From positions 1 to 16,872 of the forward strand of contig CAMBHH010000064.1 of the NCBI GenBank assembly GCA_945866505.1: 16,872 bases of DNA. Reading direction: 5' to 3'. This document shows positions 1 to 8,011 of this stretch, one piece after another. The translations under genes and the position numbers were made by a program. Source of the stretch: Flavobacterium psychrophilum. GTDB lineage: Bacteria > Bacteroidota > Bacteroidia > Flavobacteriales > Flavobacteriaceae. The notes beneath the pieces were generated by a model that saw only the letters and a list, made by a program, of their open reading frames with translations, searched no databases and was not told the DNA's origin. Every line of letters begins with the position of its first letter. Position 1 is the first letter of the stretch.

Positions 1-42
1 CCTTTTCCTTTGCGTAAAACTTTGTGCACTTTGCGGTAAAAA
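1..42. repeat. Intergenic CTTTGYG-type short repeat
   Basis: The motif CTTTGCG or CTTTGTG occurs three times, at 8-14, 20-26 and 29-35. Read on the minus strand, this is a run of CRCAAAG units separated by a few bases, just after the stop codon of the outer-membrane barrel gene. I recall similar CGCAAAG-rich intergenic repeats from many Flavobacterium genomes, but that is memory, not a search. The window begins inside the element, so its full length is unknown. It has no clear hairpin and no coding potential that I can see. Confidence 0.55.
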
Positions 43-44
43 AT

Positions 45-1790
45 CTAAAAATCAAATTTATAATTCGCTCCCAAGACTACTTGAAATCCCTGAACTGGAT
101 AATTCAACCATTTTTGATACGCTTGGTTTGCAATGTTATTGGCTCGTAGAAAAGCCGATAATTGGTCGTTGTATTTGAATCCAACGTGCGCATTAATATC
201 AAAATAAGACTCTAAAGTGATTGGACTTGGTGCAACAATGTACACAATATCGGTATTCAGTTTTTGATCTTTTCGTTCTCCAACAAAGAAAACATTGGCA
301 CCAGCATACCATTTCTCGGTGATGTTGAAATCGACTTTTGCGTTTAATTTTACAGCTGGTAAATTCCAAGCTTCCGCTTGAAACTTGTTCGTATAACTGC
401 AAAATGTTCCATCGATACCAAAAGCAACATCTTCTGAAATGTCGGCTTTCAACTCACCGTAAAAACTAATGGTTTTCATATCATCATAAACCATTTGCAT
501 AGAATTCCCGAAAGCATAATCTTCATTGGAACTATTTTCGGTGTAATCGTTACTTTTAAATAAAGCTTTATCTCTTTCATTCACATAAGAAGCTCGAAGA
601 TTATAACTCACTGTATTGGTCAATTTTCCTTTCAAACCGGCGAAAATATCATATTGTTTGTCTGTTGGTTTAATGTTCAATGTTGGCGATAAATACGGAT
701 TTACAGTAACAAAATCAGAATAGGTATTTTGTTCCAAATTTCCTTCCGCTCCAGCGTAGAAAATCATCAAATCTCCAACTACCTTCAATGAAGCATTAAT
801 TTGTGGGTAAACATAAAATTTATTGCTGCTGTTTTGAGTACCCAAACTATAAAATAATCCTGCCCCAATATTCACCGTCCAATCGTCCTCGTTCATCACA
901 AAACTTGGCGCAATTCCAAAATTGGTAAAGCCATATTTTATTGAGCTTGTGTTTGAATAATTTTTTTCAAAACTTCCGCCTAAATAATCGACAATCACAT
1001 TCATTTTTACAGCTTTGTTGCTGATGTTGAATTCGAAAGAAGGCTTTACATAAAATCTATTTTCAGTAGAACCATAATTATCAGAAAAATGATTGAATTT
1101 GGCACTTGCTTCTTTTACAATACTTTCATTTATTTCAAATTTACTACCTAAATAGATATTGTTGTAACTATGCTGTGGGTCGATTGCTTGAATTGGAGTT
1201 AAAGTATTTCCATAATCGGTTGGCAAACCATACCAATTATAGATTTGATTTTTAAAACCCAAATCTACATTCCAAGACAAGTCTTTTTCACGAATTCCGT
1301 AGGTCAAATCAATGGAAGTATCATAAAAGGAATCATCCAATTCAACGTTTTTGATTCCGCCTTGCGAAGAAAGATGACGAAACATTCCACCAACATAATC
1401 ATTGTTATTAAGGTCTTGATTTACGAATAATTCAGCGTTTAAAGTTCCATAATTCCCTACTCCAAAAGTGGCGTAATTATTAAATAATTTAGCTTGTTTT
1501 TCTTTTTCGAGACCTTCAGCTTTTCCTTTGGATGGTGTAAAAGTCGAAGCAACCGGAAAAGAGAATATGGAATATTTAATTACCTCTTTTTTGGTATTTT
1601 CTGCGTCATCAAGAACAGGAGTTTCATTTACTTTGAAGGCATCTGAAATGGTTGGCGTATATGGTTTTACCACATTTACGACTTCTGTGCCAATGTTTTC
1701 GTCCTTTTTAGGATCCTTTTTTTGGGCAAACGAAAATTGGGTAATTAGCACTAAAGCAAAGGCAATTATATGTTTGAAATTGATTTTCAT
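45..1790 (-). CDS. Plug-less TonB-dependent-receptor-like outer-membrane beta-barrel
   Basis: The 581-residue product starts with a clear Sec signal peptide (about residues 1-22, cut near FAQ). A charged linker and a conserved-looking stretch follow (residues 36-55, EVVNVVKPYTPTISDAFKVN). The rest is alternating polar and aromatic strands typical of an outer-membrane beta-barrel, with a C-terminal segment ending in aromatic Phe (YKFDF), like the barrel-assembly signal of TonB-dependent receptors. Such receptors are usually 700-1000 residues because a plug of about 130 residues precedes the barrel. Here the N-terminal region is too short for a plug and shows no plug motifs, although the linker could hold a TonB box. 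The gene lies 121 bp downstream of the large TPR gene on the same strand. No TAnnTTTG element precedes it, so I infer co-transcription. The substrate is unknown. It could be a porin-like channel or an assembly partner of the TPR protein. Confidence 0.8.
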   Translation of the reverse strand: MKINFKHIIAFALVLITQFSFAQKKDPKKDENIGTEVVNVVKPYTPTISDAFKVNETPVLDDAENTKKEVIKYSIFSFPVASTFTPSKGKAEGLEKEKQAKLFNNYATFGVGNYGTLNAELFVNQDLNNNDYVGGMFRHLSSQGGIKNVELDDSFYDTSIDLTYGIREKDLSWNVDLGFKNQIYNWYGLPTDYGNTLTPIQAIDPQHSYNNIYLGSKFEINESIVKEASAKFNHFSDNYGSTENRFYVKPSFEFNISNKAVKMNVIVDYLGGSFEKNYSNTSSIKYGFTNFGIAPSFVMNEDDWTVNIGAGLFYSLGTQNSSNKFYVYPQINASLKVVGDLMIFYAGAEGNLEQNTYSDFVTVNPYLSPTLNIKPTDKQYDIFAGLKGKLTNTVSYNLRASYVNERDKALFKSNDYTENSSNEDYAFGNSMQMVYDDMKTISFYGELKADISEDVAFGIDGTFCSYTNKFQAEAWNLPAVKLNAKVDFNITEKWYAGANVFFVGERKDQKLNTDIVYIVAPSPITLESYFDINAHVGFKYNDQLSAFLRANNIANQAYQKWLNYPVQGFQVVLGANYKFDF

Positions 1791-1804
1791 ATTTTTAATT
1801 TTTT

Positions 1805-1834
1805 CCTCTCCCCAACCCTCTCCTTCGGAGAGGG
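1805..1834 (-). repeat. GC-rich hairpin with an alternative pairing arm
   Basis: A perfect 8-bp inverted repeat lies at 1816-1834 (CCCTCTCC, three-base loop, GGAGAGGG). It is strikingly GC-rich in an AT-rich gap. A second CCTCTCC copy at 1805-1811 repeats the arm at 1817-1823, so in the minus-strand transcript two GGAGAGG segments compete for one CCTCTCC partner. The copy nearer the barrel gene is followed by an A-rich run and ends 14 bases before that gene's ATG. It may be an intergenic repeat family, an mRNA-stabilising hairpin between operon genes, or a partial terminator. No U-run follows it in the transcript, which argues against a standard intrinsic terminator. Confidence 0.6.
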
Positions 1835-1880
1835 ATCCTAAAGTGGATAATTGATATATATTTTTATTATTCTATTCTTC

Positions 1881-1920
1881 TCCTAAACTTCTAACCTCTA
1901 ACTTCTCACTTCTAACCTCC
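1881..1920 (-). repeat. Purine-rich direct repeat overlapping the TPR stop codon
   Basis: The plus-strand words ACTTCTAACCTC at 1887-1898 and 1908-1919 are identical and 21 bp apart. A third partial copy (AACTTCT) lies between them at 1900-1906. In the minus-strand transcript this reads as a G/A-rich run of GAGGTTAGAAGT units. It supplies the TAG stop (1912-1914) and the last two glycine codons of the TPR gene, so the present C-terminus may come from the repeat. Confidence 0.5.
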
Positions 1921-4900
1921 AATTGATGAATTCGTTTTAGATTCTTCATTTTTAATCCTGTCTAATTCTGTTTGTGCTTCTGAAGCTACATCTGGAAAAT
2001 CGGTGAAGTTTTTTATAACGCTGTCCAAAATATAAGTCGCTTGAAAACTGTCTTTCAATCCGTAGAAATTTTTAGCCATCAAGATTAAACCTTTGGCACC
2101 AAAATATTTGTAACTGGAATAATTCTTGGCTAATTTTTGAACTACACCATTTGAAGCTTCAAATTTTCCGTCTTTATTTTTGAAATACGCCTCATAATAC
2201 AAGGCTTCAGCGGCCAATTCTCCCTTGGCAATGGTTTGCAATTTGGCGTAAGCAGAACGCGCTTTGGTTTCATCACCCGTTTGAATGGCCGCACGAGCAA
2301 TGATGATTTGCGCATCGCTTTTTACATTATCATCCGTTTTTGTGTTAGCCAAAACTTTCTCAGCATACACAACTGAATTGGGATAATCCTTGTTTTCGTA
2401 ATAACATTTCATCAAATTGGATTGGGCGAATGTTTTATTCTGTGGAAAATCGGCTTCGTTTTCCAATCGAGTCAATACTGGAATCGCTTTCAATTTATCT
2501 TCATTCTTCAAGAAAATTTGTGCCAGTCTCGCCAAAGATTGTTCCGTAAATTCACTTCGAGGTTGCTCAATCACGTATTCATAATTAGGAATAGATATAT
2601 TTTCTTGTTGATCAGAAAAATACATTTGGGCTAGATAAAAATTAGCATTCAAAGAATGAATCCCTTTTGGAAATTTACTTACATAACCACTAAATCCTGA
2701 AATGGCTTGCTTAGTATTGTTTTGCAAATATTGTTTTTCAGCAGCTTCATAAGTGTCATTATCCAATTCGGCATCGGTTACAGCAACAAAATCCAAAGTC
2801 CGAACCCAGGCCGCATATTCATCTACTTTTCCATTGTCGACATATATCAATCTTGCTGTGGAAACTGCTTCTAAAGCTTCGGGAGTTTTAGGAAAATCGG
2901 CAGCTACTTTTTTGAATTTTGTCAAGGCTTGCTCGTCCTTATCGCCATTATAATACACTAATCCTTGGCGCAAAATGGCTTTAGAAGTAAGCGAACCGTT
3001 TTTAAATTCGGCATTCAATTTGTCGTAAGTTTTTATGGCAAGGTCTTGTTTGTTCTCGGCAACATAGGTATTTCCGAGTTCAAAAAAAGCATCATCGCGG
3101 TATTCTGATTTTGGATACAGTTGAAGAAAATTATTCAATTCCTCAATTTTTTTATCGTTTTTGGACACAAATCCGTAGCAAATGGCTTTTTGGAAATAAG
3201 CATAATCGGCGTCTATACCTTTTAACTCGATGACTTTGTTGTATGCTTCAAGAGCCAAAGTATATTTTGAAGTCACGAATCGGCAATCGGCCAATCGCAA
3301 ATAAGAATCGTGCAACCGTAACTTATCGTCTTTTAGATTGTCAATCTGATTTTGAAAATAATTTCCAGCTTCATCATATTCTTTCAATTTGAAATACGAA
3401 TACGCAATATTGTAGTTGCTGTTTTTATATTCTGGTGTTTCCCTGGCTACAGCCAAACTTTGAAATTGTTTGTAACTCAACAGTGCATTTTTGAAATCGT
3501 CCAAAACATATTCGGTTTCGGCTTTCCAAAACATTGCACGAGCTGAGAATTTGGCATCTTTTTGTTGATCCAAAGATTTATCGAAAAGGACCGACGCTTC
3601 TTGATATTTTGTATCATTGTATAATTCTAAACCTCTATAAAAAGTCGCTTTTTGGTACGCCAATTTATTTTCAGGAGATTTATTCTTCTCCAACAAAATC
3701 AAAGCGTCCTTATAGTTTTTGGATGAAATATAAGAATCAATCAATAATTTTTCTAACTCTGATTTGTTGGCATTGTTGGGGTACTTTTTCAAGAAAGCCA
3801 TGAAAACTGAAGGAGTACTTTGATACGGATTTCCTATATCGTAGCTCAGTTTGGCATAATTCAAACTCGCATCTTCTTGAATAGCAACGTCAAATTCCAT
3901 TTCGGAAGCGTTTTTGAAAGCATTCAAAGCTTGTAGCTTTTTGTCTAAATTTAGGTAACTCTGACCCAAATGATAATACCCATTCTGAGCTACAAAATCT
4001 TTTCCTCCAATGATTTTATTGAATTGAGAAATGGCACTTTCGTAATCCTTTTGCATATAATAAGCGTAACCCAATTGGTAAAAATCGGTGTTGTTCCATT
4101 TTCCTTTTTTCCCTTTATATAAAGCCAAATACGGAATAGATTTCTCGTATTGTTTCAAGTTAAAATAGCTTTCGCCAATGATTTTGTTCAATTCCGATTG
4201 TTCTAAAGCATTCGATTTCGCCATTGCTTTTGTACCCAAATCAATCGCTTTTTGAAAATTACCAAGTTTAAAATTCATATCCGCTTGATAGTAAGACAAT
4301 TTTTCTTTGTACTTTTCTTCCCCTGAAACTTCGTCGAAATACTTGGTAGCCTGTTTGTAATCGTCGCCTTCATAAGCCATAAAACCCAGATAATACTTGG
4401 CTTGCGAACCATATTCTGCAGAATTAGCCACTTTATTCAAATAGGTTGTGGCTTCCTTTTTGTTTTTGGAACTGAAAAAACTATAGCCTTTTTGGAAATT
4501 GTATTGGTCTTTTTCTTTATAACTCAAGTTAGTCTCGTTCACTTTTTCGAACCATTCTAAGGCTTGGGCATAATTGCCTTGGTTGAAATAATAATGAGCC
4601 GCTTCAACATAGGCTTGATTTTGTTTTCTACTTGTGGTATAATCGGTTACAAAATTTTCCATCAATACATCAGCATTGGGCTGATTAGTACGAATGGCAC
4701 AATTGGCAATATAATAAGAACAATCCGATTTGATTTCTTCATTGGCTACAGCAGACTTCACTTTTTCAAAAAGCAACTGTGCCGAAGCATATTGATTTTC
4801 ATTATATAACAAAATTGCTTTGTCAAAGTCTTTAGAATCGGAAATATAAATAGCTGATTGTTGAGCTGAAATAGTTGAAATACTTATAAAAAAAAGCAGC

Positions 4901-4926
4901 AATAAGAGCCTTGAAATTTTTCGCAT
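1912..4926 (-). CDS. Large secreted/periplasmic tetratricopeptide-repeat protein
   Basis: The product (1004 aa from the chosen start) has a signal peptide beginning MRKISRLLLLLFFIS and ending near SAQ. No lipobox cysteine follows, so it should be soluble in the periplasm or peripheral to a membrane. Nearly the whole chain is TPR helix pairs: repeated Y-A-x-A-L, A-x-x-Y-x-K and YYLGxxYxxxxxYxxA patterns recur about every 34 residues, and the C-terminal third resembles BamD/YbgF-type TPRs. TPR arrays bind peptides and scaffold complexes. The frame stays open to 5016, but I start at 4926 because the signal peptide begins there and a promoter-like TACATTTG lies inside the longer version. The plug-less barrel gene follows and the two probably act together at the outer membrane. 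No catalytic domain is visible. The exact function is unknown. Confidence 0.85.
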   Translation of the reverse strand: MRKISRLLLLLFFISISTISAQQSAIYISDSKDFDKAILLYNENQYASAQLLFEKVKSAVANEEIKSDCSYYIANCAIRTNQPNADVLMENFVTDYTTSRKQNQAYVEAAHYYFNQGNYAQALEWFEKVNETNLSYKEKDQYNFQKGYSFFSSKNKKEATTYLNKVANSAEYGSQAKYYLGFMAYEGDDYKQATKYFDEVSGEEKYKEKLSYYQADMNFKLGNFQKAIDLGTKAMAKSNALEQSELNKIIGESYFNLKQYEKSIPYLALYKGKKGKWNNTDFYQLGYAYYMQKDYESAISQFNKIIGGKDFVAQNGYYHLGQSYLNLDKKLQALNAFKNASEMEFDVAIQEDASLNYAKLSYDIGNPYQSTPSVFMAFLKKYPNNANKSELEKLLIDSYISSKNYKDALILLEKNKSPENKLAYQKATFYRGLELYNDTKYQEASVLFDKSLDQQKDAKFSARAMFWKAETEYVLDDFKNALLSYKQFQSLAVARETPEYKNSNYNIAYSYFKLKEYDEAGNYFQNQIDNLKDDKLRLHDSYLRLADCRFVTSKYTLALEAYNKVIELKGIDADYAYFQKAICYGFVSKNDKKIEELNNFLQLYPKSEYRDDAFFELGNTYVAENKQDLAIKTYDKLNAEFKNGSLTSKAILRQGLVYYNGDKDEQALTKFKKVAADFPKTPEALEAVSTARLIYVDNGKVDEYAAWVRTLDFVAVTDAELDNDTYEAAEKQYLQNNTKQAISGFSGYVSKFPKGIHSLNANFYLAQMYFSDQQENISIPNYEYVIEQPRSEFTEQSLARLAQIFLKNEDKLKAIPVLTRLENEADFPQNKTFAQSNLMKCYYENKDYPNSVVYAEKVLANTKTDDNVKSDAQIIIARAAIQTGDETKARSAYAKLQTIAKGELAAEALYYEAYFKNKDGKFEASNGVVQKLAKNYSSYKYFGAKGLILMAKNFYGLKDSFQATYILDSVIKNFTDFPDVASEAQTELDRIKNEESKTNSSIGG

Positions 4927-4946
4927 TGGTTGATTATTAGAGTAGT

Positions 4947-4954
4947 CAAATGTA
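4947..4954 (-). promoter_or_regulatory. Putative -7 element of the TPR/barrel operon
   Basis: Read on the minus strand the sequence is TACATTTG, a perfect match to the Bacteroidota -7 consensus TAnnTTTG, ending 20 bases before the ATG at 4926. The matching upstream box is weak: TTTC instead of TTTG at 4976-4979, with 21-bp spacing. The position fits a short leader and supports the internal start of the TPR gene. Confidence 0.5.
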
Positions 4955-5072
4955 TTGTATTCTATAGGGTATAACGAAATGCTTTCGGGATTTATTATAA
5001 ACATCTTTTTTAACAATTTGGAAAATCAAGATTCAATTTTCTACTATCTTTTGTAATAGCACAGAATTTATT

Positions 5073-5102
5073 TTGAAAACCATCGTTATCTTGCTACTTT
5101 TA
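5073..5102 (+). promoter_or_regulatory. Putative ftsE promoter (TTG-N19-TAnnTTTa)
   Basis: TTTTG ends at 5075. After exactly 19 bases comes TACTTTTA (5095-5102), one mismatch from TAnnTTTG. Both spacing and sequence match the Bacteroidota housekeeping promoter (TTTG, 17-23 bases, TAnnTTTG). Its end lies 21 bases before the ATG at 5124, so the transcript would start only a few bases upstream of the gene. This argues against translation from the in-frame TTG at 5073. Confidence 0.55.
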
Positions 5103-5123
5103 CCAAATAAAATTACTTATCTT

Positions 5124-5807
5124 ATGTCACAACCTGTATTGTCTTTAAAAAATGTTACTATCGTTCAAGGAGGAAGAACCATTTTATCCGATGTAAATCT
5201 TGAGGTTAAACAAGGAGAATTCATTTATATTATTGGAAAAACAGGAACTGGAAAGAGTAGTTTTATGAAAACACTTTATGCCGATTTGCCGTTGGCGGAC
5301 GGAGAAGGAACAATTATGGATTTTGATTTAGTAACGATAAAAGAAGATGACATTCCATTTTTGAGAAGAAAAATTGGTTTTGTTTTCCAAGATTTTCAAT
5401 TGTTGCCCGATCGCAACGTGAAAGACAATTTACATTTTGTACTCAAAGCAACAGGTTGGACAGACGAAACTGAGATTCAAAACAAAATTGACGAAGTTTT
5501 AGAAAAAGTGAATGTAAAAGATTATGCTGACAAAATGCCGCATCAGCTCTCTGGTGGCGAGCAACAACGTGTGGCAATTGCAAGAGCTTTGCTTAATAAT
5601 CCTGAAATAATTCTTGCCGACGAGCCAACAGGAAATTTGGATCCGCAAACTAGTGTTGAAGTTCTTGAGGTTTTGAAAAAAATCAACGCCACTGGAAAAA
5701 CTGTTATTATGGCGACTCACGACTATGCTTTGCTGATGAAATTCCCTTCGAAGACCTTGAAATGCGAAGATGCCAGCCTTTTTGAGGTTGTTCAAAAAAC
5801 GGTGTAA
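5124..5807 (+). CDS. ftsE: Cell-division-type ABC transporter ATPase FtsE
   Basis: The 227-residue product is a complete ABC ATPase: Walker A GKTGTGKS (38-45), Q-loop glutamine in VFQDFQLLP (Q89), signature LSGGEQQR (142-149), Walker B IILADE (162-167) and switch histidine in MATHD (H199). Length and motifs match FtsE, the cytoplasmic ATPase that pairs with the membrane protein FtsX to activate peptidoglycan hydrolases at the division site. The LolD/MacB family is the closest alternative because the motifs are shared. An in-frame TTG at 5073 would add 17 residues, but the promoter-like sequence and family length favour the ATG at 5124. FtsX is not adjacent. The stop overlaps the next start by one base (TAATG), so ftsE heads an operon with two glycosyltransferases. 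Confidence 0.85.
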   Translation: MSQPVLSLKNVTIVQGGRTILSDVNLEVKQGEFIYIIGKTGTGKSSFMKTLYADLPLADGEGTIMDFDLVTIKEDDIPFLRRKIGFVFQDFQLLPDRNVKDNLHFVLKATGWTDETEIQNKIDEVLEKVNVKDYADKMPHQLSGGEQQRVAIARALLNNPEIILADEPTGNLDPQTSVEVLEVLKKINATGKTVIMATHDYALLMKFPSKTLKCEDASLFEVVQKTV

Positions 5808-6694
5808 TGCTTTCGATACTCATTCCGACCTATAATTATAATGTAGTTCCATTGGTTTTGGAGTTGCAGAAACAATGTTTGGAATGCGAAATAAATTTTG
5901 AAATTCTTGTTTTTGATGATGGTTCGAAAGTGTTTCTTGATGAAAATCAGAAGATTAATAGTTTGGAAAATTGTCGTTTTGAAAAATTAGAAAGAAATAT
6001 TGGTCGCAGTGCCATTAGAAATTTATTAACAAAAAAAGCTGAATTTGACAATTTACTTTTTCTTGATGCAGATACTATTCCCATTCTTAATCATTTTATA
6101 AAAAAATACATTGCTCAAATAAATGAAGATGAAAAAGTGGTTTATGGTGGAATTAAATACCAAAAAGAAAAACCAAATAAAAGTCAAATTTTACGATGGA
6201 AATATGGACATTCAAGAGAAGCACTTTCGGTTGAAAAACGTCAAGAAAATCCCTATTTGTCTTTTTTGACCTTAAATTTTTTAATTCATAAAAGCATTTT
6301 TACAACGGTTTCTTTCAATGAAACTATTCCCAATTTAAGACATGAAGACACTTTGTTTTCATATAATTTGATGGAGCAAAAAATTAAAATTATGCATATT
6401 GAAAATCCGGTGTTTCATTTAGGATTAGATGATTTTGAAGCGGCTATAAAAAAAGAAAACGAATCAATCTTGGGTTTAAAATATTTGATTGACCATCAAT
6501 TATTGCCCACAGATTACGTTCGGCTTTCAAGTCTGGCTTCGAAAATTGAAACACTGAAGCTCCATTTTGCTTTTGCCTTTTTTTATAAAATATCAAGACG
6601 GTTTTTTCGTATAAATCTATCGAGCAATAACCCATCCTTATTTGTTTTTGATTTGTATCGCTTGGGGAACTTGTGTAATTTAAATTCTAAATAA
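5807..6694 (+). CDS. Family 2 glycosyltransferase (GT-A fold)
   Basis: The 295-residue product opens with the GT2 nucleotide-binding strand (LSILIPTYN, 3-10) and has DDGS at 37-40, the conserved RNIGRSAIRNLL segment (about 63-74), and the metal-binding DAD in LLFLDADT (87-89). A later RHEDTLF supplies the ED pair usual for the acceptor or catalytic site. It should move a sugar from a nucleotide donor to a glycan acceptor in the cytoplasm. Donor and acceptor cannot be told from sequence. No membrane helix is evident, though the C-terminal region is rich in Phe, Arg and Lys and may sit at the membrane. Its ATG overlaps the ftsE stop by one base and the next glycosyltransferase starts right after its stop, so the three genes are almost certainly one transcript. 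Confidence 0.85.
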   Translation: MLSILIPTYNYNVVPLVLELQKQCLECEINFEILVFDDGSKVFLDENQKINSLENCRFEKLERNIGRSAIRNLLTKKAEFDNLLFLDADTIPILNHFIKKYIAQINEDEKVVYGGIKYQKEKPNKSQILRWKYGHSREALSVEKRQENPYLSFLTLNFLIHKSIFTTVSFNETIPNLRHEDTLFSYNLMEQKIKIMHIENPVFHLGLDDFEAAIKKENESILGLKYLIDHQLLPTDYVRLSSLASKIETLKLHFAFAFFYKISRRFFRINLSSNNPSLFVFDLYRLGNLCNLNSK

Positions 6695-7621
6695 ATGGCT
6701 TTTTTCACCGTCATTATTCCACTTTTCAACAAGGAAAATTTTATTGAAAGCACCTTAAAAAGTGTTCTCAATCAAAGTTTTATAGATTTTGAAGTGTTAA
6801 TCATTAATGATGGCTCTACTGACAAAAGCGAAGAAAAAGTATTGGAATTTAATGACGACAGACTTCACTATTTTTATAAAGAAAATGGTGGAGTTTCCTC
6901 CGCTCGAAATTTTGGAATAGAAAAAGCGAATTGCAATTATATCACTTTTATTGACGCTGATGATTATTGGTATCCCAATTTTCTTGAAGAAATGTTTGAA
7001 AAAGTCAATCGTTTTCCAAACCTAAGAGTGTTTTCGGCAGCTATTGAAGTAGAAACATCAAAGAAAGTTTTTCCATCTAGCTATTCCATCGTTAAAACTA
7101 GTGATTGCGAGATTGTGAATTATTTTGATGCTAGCCAAAAAGAAACTGCTATTTGTACTTCGTGCGCCGTTTTTCATAAAACTGTTTTTGAAAAAACGGG
7201 CCTATTTGACATTAATTTAAGAAGTGGCGAAGACACTGATATGTGGATTAGAATCGGATTGAGTTATCCGATATTGTTTTCCTGGAAAATACTAGCAAGA
7301 TATGTTTATGACCCAAAAAGCCTTACCAAAAACCATATAACTAGCATTAATTCTCTAAACTTTTCTAAATACACTTCTTTGGAAAAAACGAATCCCAGTT
7401 TGAAAAAATTTCTCGATTTGAACCGGTTTTCATTAGCTATAAAATCAAAAATTGTCGGCGAAAAAGAGCGTTTTCTTTGGTTTTGTCAAGGAATCGATTT
7501 GAATAAATTATCTCTAAAAAAGAGATTTTTATTACAACTACCCGTTTACATATTGAAACCGCTTATCGATTTAAAGACTTTATTAGCCAATTTTGGATTG
7601 GGAAATTCCGTTTTTAAATAG
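6695..7621 (+). CDS. Family 2 glycosyltransferase (GT-A fold)
   Basis: The 308-residue product is a textbook GT2 enzyme: TVIIPLFNKENFI at 5-17, NDGSTD at 38-43, GGVSSARNFGIEKA at 65-78, the DxD-type IDADDYW (86-92), and SGEDTDMWIR, where the ED pair marks the likely catalytic base. The C-terminal third is basic with hydrophobic stretches (LLQLPVYILKPLIDL), suggesting membrane contact. It begins directly after the stop of the preceding glycosyltransferase with no gap, third in the ftsE-led operon. Its last 13 codons, including the stop, overlap the convergent ketoisomerase gene by 39 bp. The sugar is unknown. It probably contributes to the same surface glycan as the genes to its right, but this rests on proximity only. 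Confidence 0.87.
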   Translation: MAFFTVIIPLFNKENFIESTLKSVLNQSFIDFEVLIINDGSTDKSEEKVLEFNDDRLHYFYKENGGVSSARNFGIEKANCNYITFIDADDYWYPNFLEEMFEKVNRFPNLRVFSAAIEVETSKKVFPSSYSIVKTSDCEIVNYFDASQKETAICTSCAVFHKTVFEKTGLFDINLRSGEDTDMWIRIGLSYPILFSWKILARYVYDPKSLTKNHITSINSLNFSKYTSLEKTNPSLKKFLDLNRFSLAIKSKIVGEKERFLWFCQGIDLNKLSLKKRFLLQLPVYILKPLIDLKTLLANFGLGNSVFK

Positions 7622-8011
7622 TTTAAAATGGTCAAAATCTCTAATATAATCCGCTTCATCAAATTCAGCAGAAGCTAAAACCAAACAAACTGAACCTGAA
7701 GAGAAATTTTGTAATTCCCGCCAAATTCCTGTTGGGATTAAGAGTCCAAAATTGGGTTTGTTGAGAGTGACTGTTTTTTCAGCATCTGAATCATTTAGTA
7801 TTACGTCAAAACTACCACTTAATGCAATAAGAAATTCTTGTTGCTCAATATGAGAATGACCACCGCGCTCGCTGCCACTAGGCACATCATACAAATAATA
7901 TACTCTTTTTATTTCAAAAGGTATGGTACTTCCTTCAATTACTGAAAGATTTCCTCTTGTATCGTGGATCTTTGGTACTTCGATTAAATGTACATTATCA
8001 ATACTTGTCAT
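7583..8011 (-). CDS. dTDP-4-keto-6-deoxyglucose 3,4-ketoisomerase, FdtA/QdtA family
   Basis: The 142-residue product is a small cupin of the FdtA/QdtA (WxcM-like) type. Visible signs are the N-terminal IHDTRGNLSVIE segment, the YYLYDVP strand, and RGGHSH with the paired histidines H52 and H54 that are catalytic in this family, followed by EQQEFLIALSGSFDVILND. The family moves the keto group of dTDP-4-keto-6-deoxyglucose from C4 to C3, preparing it for amination. FdtA (galacto product, Fuc3N) and QdtA (gluco product, Qui3N) cannot be separated here, so I give no symbol. The matching aminotransferase is at 11857-12969. Its ATG overlaps the upstream glycosyltransferase stop by one base. Its 3' end overlaps the convergent glycosyltransferase by 39 bp, so the tail after about residue 129 may be a non-conserved extension. 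Confidence 0.85.
   Translation of the reverse strand: MTSIDNVHLIEVPKIHDTRGNLSVIEGSTIPFEIKRVYYLYDVPSGSERGGHSHIEQQEFLIALSGSFDVILNDSDAEKTVTLNKPNFGLLIPTGIWRELQNFSSGSVCLVLASAEFDEADYIRDFDHFKLFKNGISQSKIG

Noticed and set aside
1..42. A CRISPR array, considered because of the regular short repeats
   Set aside because: The repeats are only 7 bases, the spacers are 2-5 bases, and no cas gene is present.
1816..1834. A classic intrinsic terminator for the TPR gene
   Set aside because: In the transcript the stem is followed by a G-rich then A-rich run, not by a U-run, and the next gene has no promoter of its own that I can see.
1528..1854. A 108-codon plus-strand open frame across the barrel start and the intergenic hairpin
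   Set aside because: It is mostly antisense to the barrel signal-peptide region and ends in low-complexity repeat sequence.
3534..3803. An 89-codon plus-strand open frame inside the TPR gene
   Set aside because: It is antisense to conserved TPR units and has no protein features.
4927..5016. A 30-residue N-terminal extension of the TPR protein (start at 5016)
   Set aside because: It would place the signal peptide inside the protein, and a perfect TAnnTTTG element lies within the extension.
5073..5123. A TTG start adding 17 residues to FtsE
   Set aside because: The extension overlaps the likely promoter, and the shorter form matches the usual FtsE length.
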